Positions 5,593 through 7,911 of a DNA stretch of 7,911 bases are shown here, in pieces; position 1 is the first letter of the stretch, and the number at the start of each line of letters is the position of its first letter. The stretch is from positions 1 through 7,911 of the forward strand of contig DAOUPY010000056.1 of assembly GCA_030625925.1 (NCBI GenBank), in the 5' to 3' direction. The notes below the pieces were generated by a model, which worked only from the letters and a program-made list of their open reading frames with translations, was not told the origin of the DNA and did not search any database. The position numbers were made by a program, and so were the translations under genes. The stretch comes from Fusobacteriaceae bacterium. GTDB taxonomy: Bacteria > Fusobacteriota > Fusobacteriia > Fusobacteriales > Fusobacteriaceae.

Positions 5593-7064
5593 ATCAGATA
5601 ATAATAAGTATAAGTGATTTTGAAGAAAGAGCAGCTCTTTTAGAAGAGGATAAACTCACAGAATTTTTTATACAAAGGAACGAACAAAATCGAATAAATG
5701 GTAATATATATAAGGCTAGAGTAGCCAATGTGTTACCTGGAATGGAATCAGCATTTTTGGATATTGGCACAAAAAAAAATGCTTTTTTGCATGTCCGGGA
5801 TCTGCGTGAATTTGAGGAAAAATACCTAAATGGGGTAGAAAACAGCAACAGACCCATTGAGGAAATCCTCAATGTAGGAGATGAAATAATAGTCCAAGTA
5901 GTAAAGGAACCCAGAGGTGATAAGGGAGCCCGTGTGACAACCCATTATACTATACCAGGGAAATATTTGGTGCTGATGCCAAATGACAGCCATATTGCTA
6001 TCTCGCAAAAGATAAAGGATACCGACGAGAGGAAAAGACTGGAAACTCTAATCGATAGGATAAAACCTAATGAGATGGGGGTTATTATAAGAACAGCAGC
6101 CAAGGATAAGAATGATCTCCATTTTGAAAAAGAAATCGAATATTTAGTGAAAAAATGGAAAAATATAGAAAACAGCTTTAAAAACAGCAGAGCAGGGGAG
6201 ATTCTATACCAGGATAACGATATGGTTACAAGAACTGTGAGGGATGTTTTTTCCAATCAGATAGATGAGCTGATAATAGACGATGAAAAAAGATATTGGG
6301 AGATAGTGGACTATGTGAAGGCATTTTCCGATAATACATTTAAAACTAAGGTGAAATTATTTGAAAGTTCCCTTCATATTTTTGATCACTACAATGTAAC
6401 TCAGGGATTGGAAACAGCCCTGAATGAAAGGGTATGGTTAGACTGCGGGGGATATTTGATCATCCAAAAAACCGAAGCTCTCATTAGTATAGATGTGAAT
6501 ACAGGAAGAAATACAGGGGTGATGAACCTGGAAGAAACTGTAGTCCAAACTAATGTAGAAGCAGCCGTAGAGATAGCTAGGCAGCTGAGACTTAGAAACT
6601 TGAGTGGAATTATAATCATAGATTTTATCGATATGAAGGTGGAAGAAGATAAGCTCAAAGTAGTAGAAGCATTAGGAGAAAATTTAAAAAAAGATAGGAT
6701 AAAAAATAATATCATTCATTTTACAGATCTTGGACTTGTTGAGATGACAAGAAAAAGACAGGGAAGCCCATTGGCTAAATATTATCAAAAACCTTGTCCA
6801 TGCTGTGACGGGACAGGAACAGTAAAATCTAAAGAGAGTATTATCTTGGATATAATGAGGGAGATAAGAGAAATAGCGGAAGATGATGATATTAGATTGA
6901 TAAGGCTGACCACAACTGTAGAATTGTACGATTTTATTTGTGTGGCTTATATAGAGTTTATAACAGGGTATTTAAAATTACGAAACAAAGAATTTATCCT
7001 GGAAAAAAATAAGAAAAATGAAGAAAAAAATAATAACGACTATGAAATAGTAATGGAGATGTAA
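5589..7064 (+). CDS. rng: Ribonuclease E/G family endoribonuclease, RNase G-sized
   Basis: The enzyme cuts single-stranded AU-rich RNA in rRNA maturation and mRNA decay. The 491-residue protein matches RNase G in length (about 490) and lacks the long C-terminal degradosome scaffold of RNase E. An S1-type RNA-binding domain covers about 37-120. The DNase I-like catalytic part has Asp302 in SIDVNTG and Asp345 with Asp348 in IIIIDFIDM. LGLVEMTRKR (381-390) is conserved. The zinc-link has cysteines 403 and 406 (CPCCDG), with an extra Cys405 between them. The C-terminal tail (from about 472) is rich in Lys, Asn and Glu and likely disordered. The start ATG overlaps the preceding stop as ATGA, showing translational coupling with the radical SAM gene. 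coaD follows after one base. The E/G family is firm; the RNase G name rests on size. Confidence 0.94.
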   Translation: MNQIIISISDFEERAALLEEDKLTEFFIQRNEQNRINGNIYKARVANVLPGMESAFLDIGTKKNAFLHVRDLREFEEKYLNGVENSNRPIEEILNVGDEIIVQVVKEPRGDKGARVTTHYTIPGKYLVLMPNDSHIAISQKIKDTDERKRLETLIDRIKPNEMGVIIRTAAKDKNDLHFEKEIEYLVKKWKNIENSFKNSRAGEILYQDNDMVTRTVRDVFSNQIDELIIDDEKRYWEIVDYVKAFSDNTFKTKVKLFESSLHIFDHYNVTQGLETALNERVWLDCGGYLIIQKTEALISIDVNTGRNTGVMNLEETVVQTNVEAAVEIARQLRLRNLSGIIIIDFIDMKVEEDKLKVVEALGENLKKDRIKNNIIHFTDLGLVEMTRKRQGSPLAKYYQKPCPCCDGTGTVKSKESIILDIMREIREIAEDDDIRLIRLTTTVELYDFICVAYIEFITGYLKLRNKEFILEKNKKNEEKNNNDYEIVMEM

Positions 7065-7065
7065 A

Positions 7066-7584
7066 ATGAAAAAAATAGTAGCAGTATGTGCAGGAAGTTT
7101 TGATCCTATAACTAAGGGACATTTGGATATTATAAAACGTGCAAGTAAATTTTCAAATAAATTAATAGTGGGGATTTTAAACAGCCACAACAAAAAATAT
7201 TGGTTTAATTTGGAGGAAAGGAAAGCACTGGTTGAAAAATGTTTGTCGGAATTTGAAAATATAGAGGTGAAGACTTTTGATGGATTGTTGGTAGACTTTG
7301 TTTTACAAAATAAGGCTAATATTGTGGTAAGAGGTCTAAGGGCTGTTTCTGACTATGAATATGAACTACAGCTGGCTCTCACAAATAAATCTCTTTCAAA
7401 CAATCAGGTAGAAACAATATTTTTACCCGGGTCAAGGGAAAGTCTATATCTAAGTGCCAGCCTGGTAAGGGAAGTAGCACTTCATGGAGGAAAGATAGAT
7501 GAATTTATTTCCCCGGAGATAGCAGAGGATGTAAGGAAAAGAGCAAAAGAGATAAAAGCTAAAGAGATGGAAGAAAAAGTTTAA
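7066..7584 (+). CDS. coaD: Phosphopantetheine adenylyltransferase (CoaD)
   Basis: CoaD joins 4'-phosphopantetheine and ATP to give dephospho-CoA, the penultimate step of CoA synthesis. CoA is in turn the donor of the AcpP prosthetic arm, so the gene fits the lipid genes upstream. The 172-residue nucleotidyltransferase has GSFDPITKGH (10-19) with the TxGH motif at Thr16, Gly18 and His19. Lysines follow at 43-44 before YWFNLEERK, then RGLRAVSDYEYE (89-100) with Arg89 and Arg92, and SASLVRE (130-136) near the end. The usual Ser-Ser-Ser of the ATP loop appears as Ser-Ala-Ser. The C-terminal tail is Lys/Glu rich and makes it about ten residues longer than the common 160. GGAG at 7055-7058 lies seven bases before the ATG inside rng, and one base separates the two genes. 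A terminator overlaps its stop codon. Confidence 0.96.
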   Translation: MKKIVAVCAGSFDPITKGHLDIIKRASKFSNKLIVGILNSHNKKYWFNLEERKALVEKCLSEFENIEVKTFDGLLVDFVLQNKANIVVRGLRAVSDYEYELQLALTNKSLSNNQVETIFLPGSRESLYLSASLVREVALHGGKIDEFISPEIAEDVRKRAKEIKAKEMEEKV

Positions 7585-7597
7585 TTCTTCTTTTTTT
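7570..7597 (+). terminator. AT-rich Rho-independent terminator at the coaD end
   Basis: GAAGAA (7570-7575) pairs with TTCTTC (7585-7590) across a nine-base loop that contains the coaD TAA. It is followed directly by seven T (7591-7597). The stem has only two G-C pairs, so strength is uncertain. A second AT-only stem, TTTTTTAA (7592-7599) with TTAAAAAA (7608-7615), overlaps the tract. It would close the long operon. Confidence 0.55.
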
Positions 7598-7628
7598 AAT
7601 ATAAACTTTAAAAAAGGGAAAATCTTGT

Positions 7629-7717
7629 CACAGAGTTACATAGAGAAAAAGAAAGATACACGGAGAAAGAAAATAAACTCTGTGGAACTCTATTTGAAAA
7701 CTCAGTGGTTCTCTGTG
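7629..7717. repeat. Inverted array of CACAGAG-like heptamers (REP/MITE-like element)
   Basis: The left half has CACAGAG (7629-7635), CATAGAG (7639-7645) and CACGGAG (7659-7665). The right half has the reverse orientation: CTCTGTG (7678-7684), CTCTATT (7688-7694), CTCAGTG (7701-7707) and CTCTGTG (7711-7717). The outer pairs have the same 10-bp step on both sides. The innermost pair, CACGGAG/CTCTGTG, closes a 12-base A-rich loop with one G-T pair. The element contains no ORF. Interspersed repeats built on CACAGAG/CTCTGTG words are, as I recall, scattered in intergenic regions of several unrelated bacteria, so this is probably one member of such a family. Mobility is inferred. Confidence 0.6.
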
Positions 7718-7768
7718 TCCAAAAAGGTTTAAATTTTTTGAATATTAGTGTGATTCGTGACAAAAAAT

Positions 7769-7784
7769 AAAAAAAGGGGGGGAG
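7769..7784 (+). promoter_or_regulatory. radA ribosome binding site inside an A7-G7 homopolymer tract
   Basis: Seven A (7769-7775) are followed by seven G (7776-7782) and AG, ending three bases before the ATG at 7788. GGGGGAG or GGGAG serves as the Shine-Dalgarno. A seven-G run is unusual in such AT-rich DNA and could slip during replication, changing the spacing or strength of the site. Confidence 0.6.
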
Positions 7785-7787
7785 TTC

Positions 7788-7911
7788 ATGGCTAAATTAA
7801 AAACTGTATATATCTGCTCAGACTGTGGCTATGAATCTTCTAAATGGCTGGGAAAATGCCCGGAATGTGACAGCTGGGGAACATTGGAGGAAGAGGTCAG
7901 CAGTGCTTCTT
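7788..7911 (+). CDS. radA: DNA repair protein RadA, N-terminal fragment, cut by window edge
   Basis: RadA (Sms) is a RecA-like ATPase that promotes branch migration in homologous recombination. Only the first 41 residues are in the window. They match the RadA N-terminus: MAKLKTVYICSDCG, then WLGKCPECDSWGT, giving the CX2C...CX2C zinc finger with Cys10, Cys13, Cys24 and Cys27. The Walker ATPase core and the Lon-like domain lie downstream and are not visible. The ATG at 7788 is set by the G-rich site just before it. A terminator and the heptamer element separate it from coaD, so it is probably transcribed on its own, although I find no convincing promoter in 7600-7780. The fragment is short, but the motif spacing and WGT ending are characteristic. 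Confidence 0.9.
   Translation, partial: MAKLKTVYICSDCGYESSKWLGKCPECDSWGTLEEEVSSAS

Noticed and set aside
5945..6715. Several minus-strand open frames of about 100 codons opposite rng
   Set aside because: They run antisense to a well-defined RNase E/G coding region. Their Ser/Phe/Leu-rich composition is what reverse reading of AT-rich coding DNA gives.
7592..7615. TTTTTTAA / TTAAAAAA stem as an independent terminator
   Set aside because: The stem is made only of A-T pairs and overlaps the T-run of the better candidate, so it is mentioned there and not listed separately.
7629..7717. CRISPR array or tRNA gene in the coaD-radA gap
   Set aside because: The units are seven bases long, imperfect and occur in both orientations, unlike CRISPR repeats. 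No cloverleaf, anticodon arm or CCA end can be drawn.
7600..7770. A radA promoter
   Set aside because: Several TTG words and TATAAA (7600-7605) exist, but no -35/-10 pair with 16-18 base spacing could be found, so none is annotated.

Overview
The window is an AT-rich chromosomal segment that looks like core genome of a low-GC anaerobe. The AGA-dominated arginine codons, the CoaD motif around KKYWFNLEERK and the gene order together suggest a fusobacterium (Fusobacteriota). That placement is an inference from protein flavour and synteny and was not tested. All genes lie on the plus strand, and no minus-strand gene is credible.

Layout. Positions 1-2359 carry type II fatty-acid synthesis genes: the 3' end of fabH, then fabD, fabG and acpP. 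A strong promoter with two near-identical palindromic motifs precedes fabD. acpP has its own candidate promoter and a clear Rho-independent terminator. The 240-bp gap 2360-2599 holds that terminator, a perfect 7-bp inverted repeat, a weak hairpin with a T-run and a long stem that could form a structured leader in front of fabF. From 2600 to 7584, fabF, rnc, a short Elp3-like radical SAM gene, rng and coaD follow in tight order: 25 nt, a 14-nt overlap, a 4-nt ATGA overlap and a 1-nt gap. This looks like one operon ending at an AT-rich terminator after coaD. The gap 7585-7787 holds an unusual inverted array of CACAGAG-like heptamers. The 5' end of radA closes the window.

How the genes work together. 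FabD charges the acyl carrier protein AcpP with malonate. FabH starts and FabF extends the chain, and FabG does the first reduction of each cycle. CoaD makes dephospho-CoA, the precursor of CoA, which in turn supplies the phosphopantetheine arm of AcpP, so it fits the lipid theme. RNase III (rnc) and RNase G/E (rng) give the same operon two endoribonucleases. RadA starts a DNA-repair gene.

The genes themselves are ordinary housekeeping genes with intact catalytic residues. The less explained material is in the gaps: the double operator at fabD, the fabF leader stem (a possible RNase III target in an operon that encodes RNase III) and the CACAGAG element before radA. I see no defence system, CRISPR array, insertion sequence or tRNA/rRNA gene.
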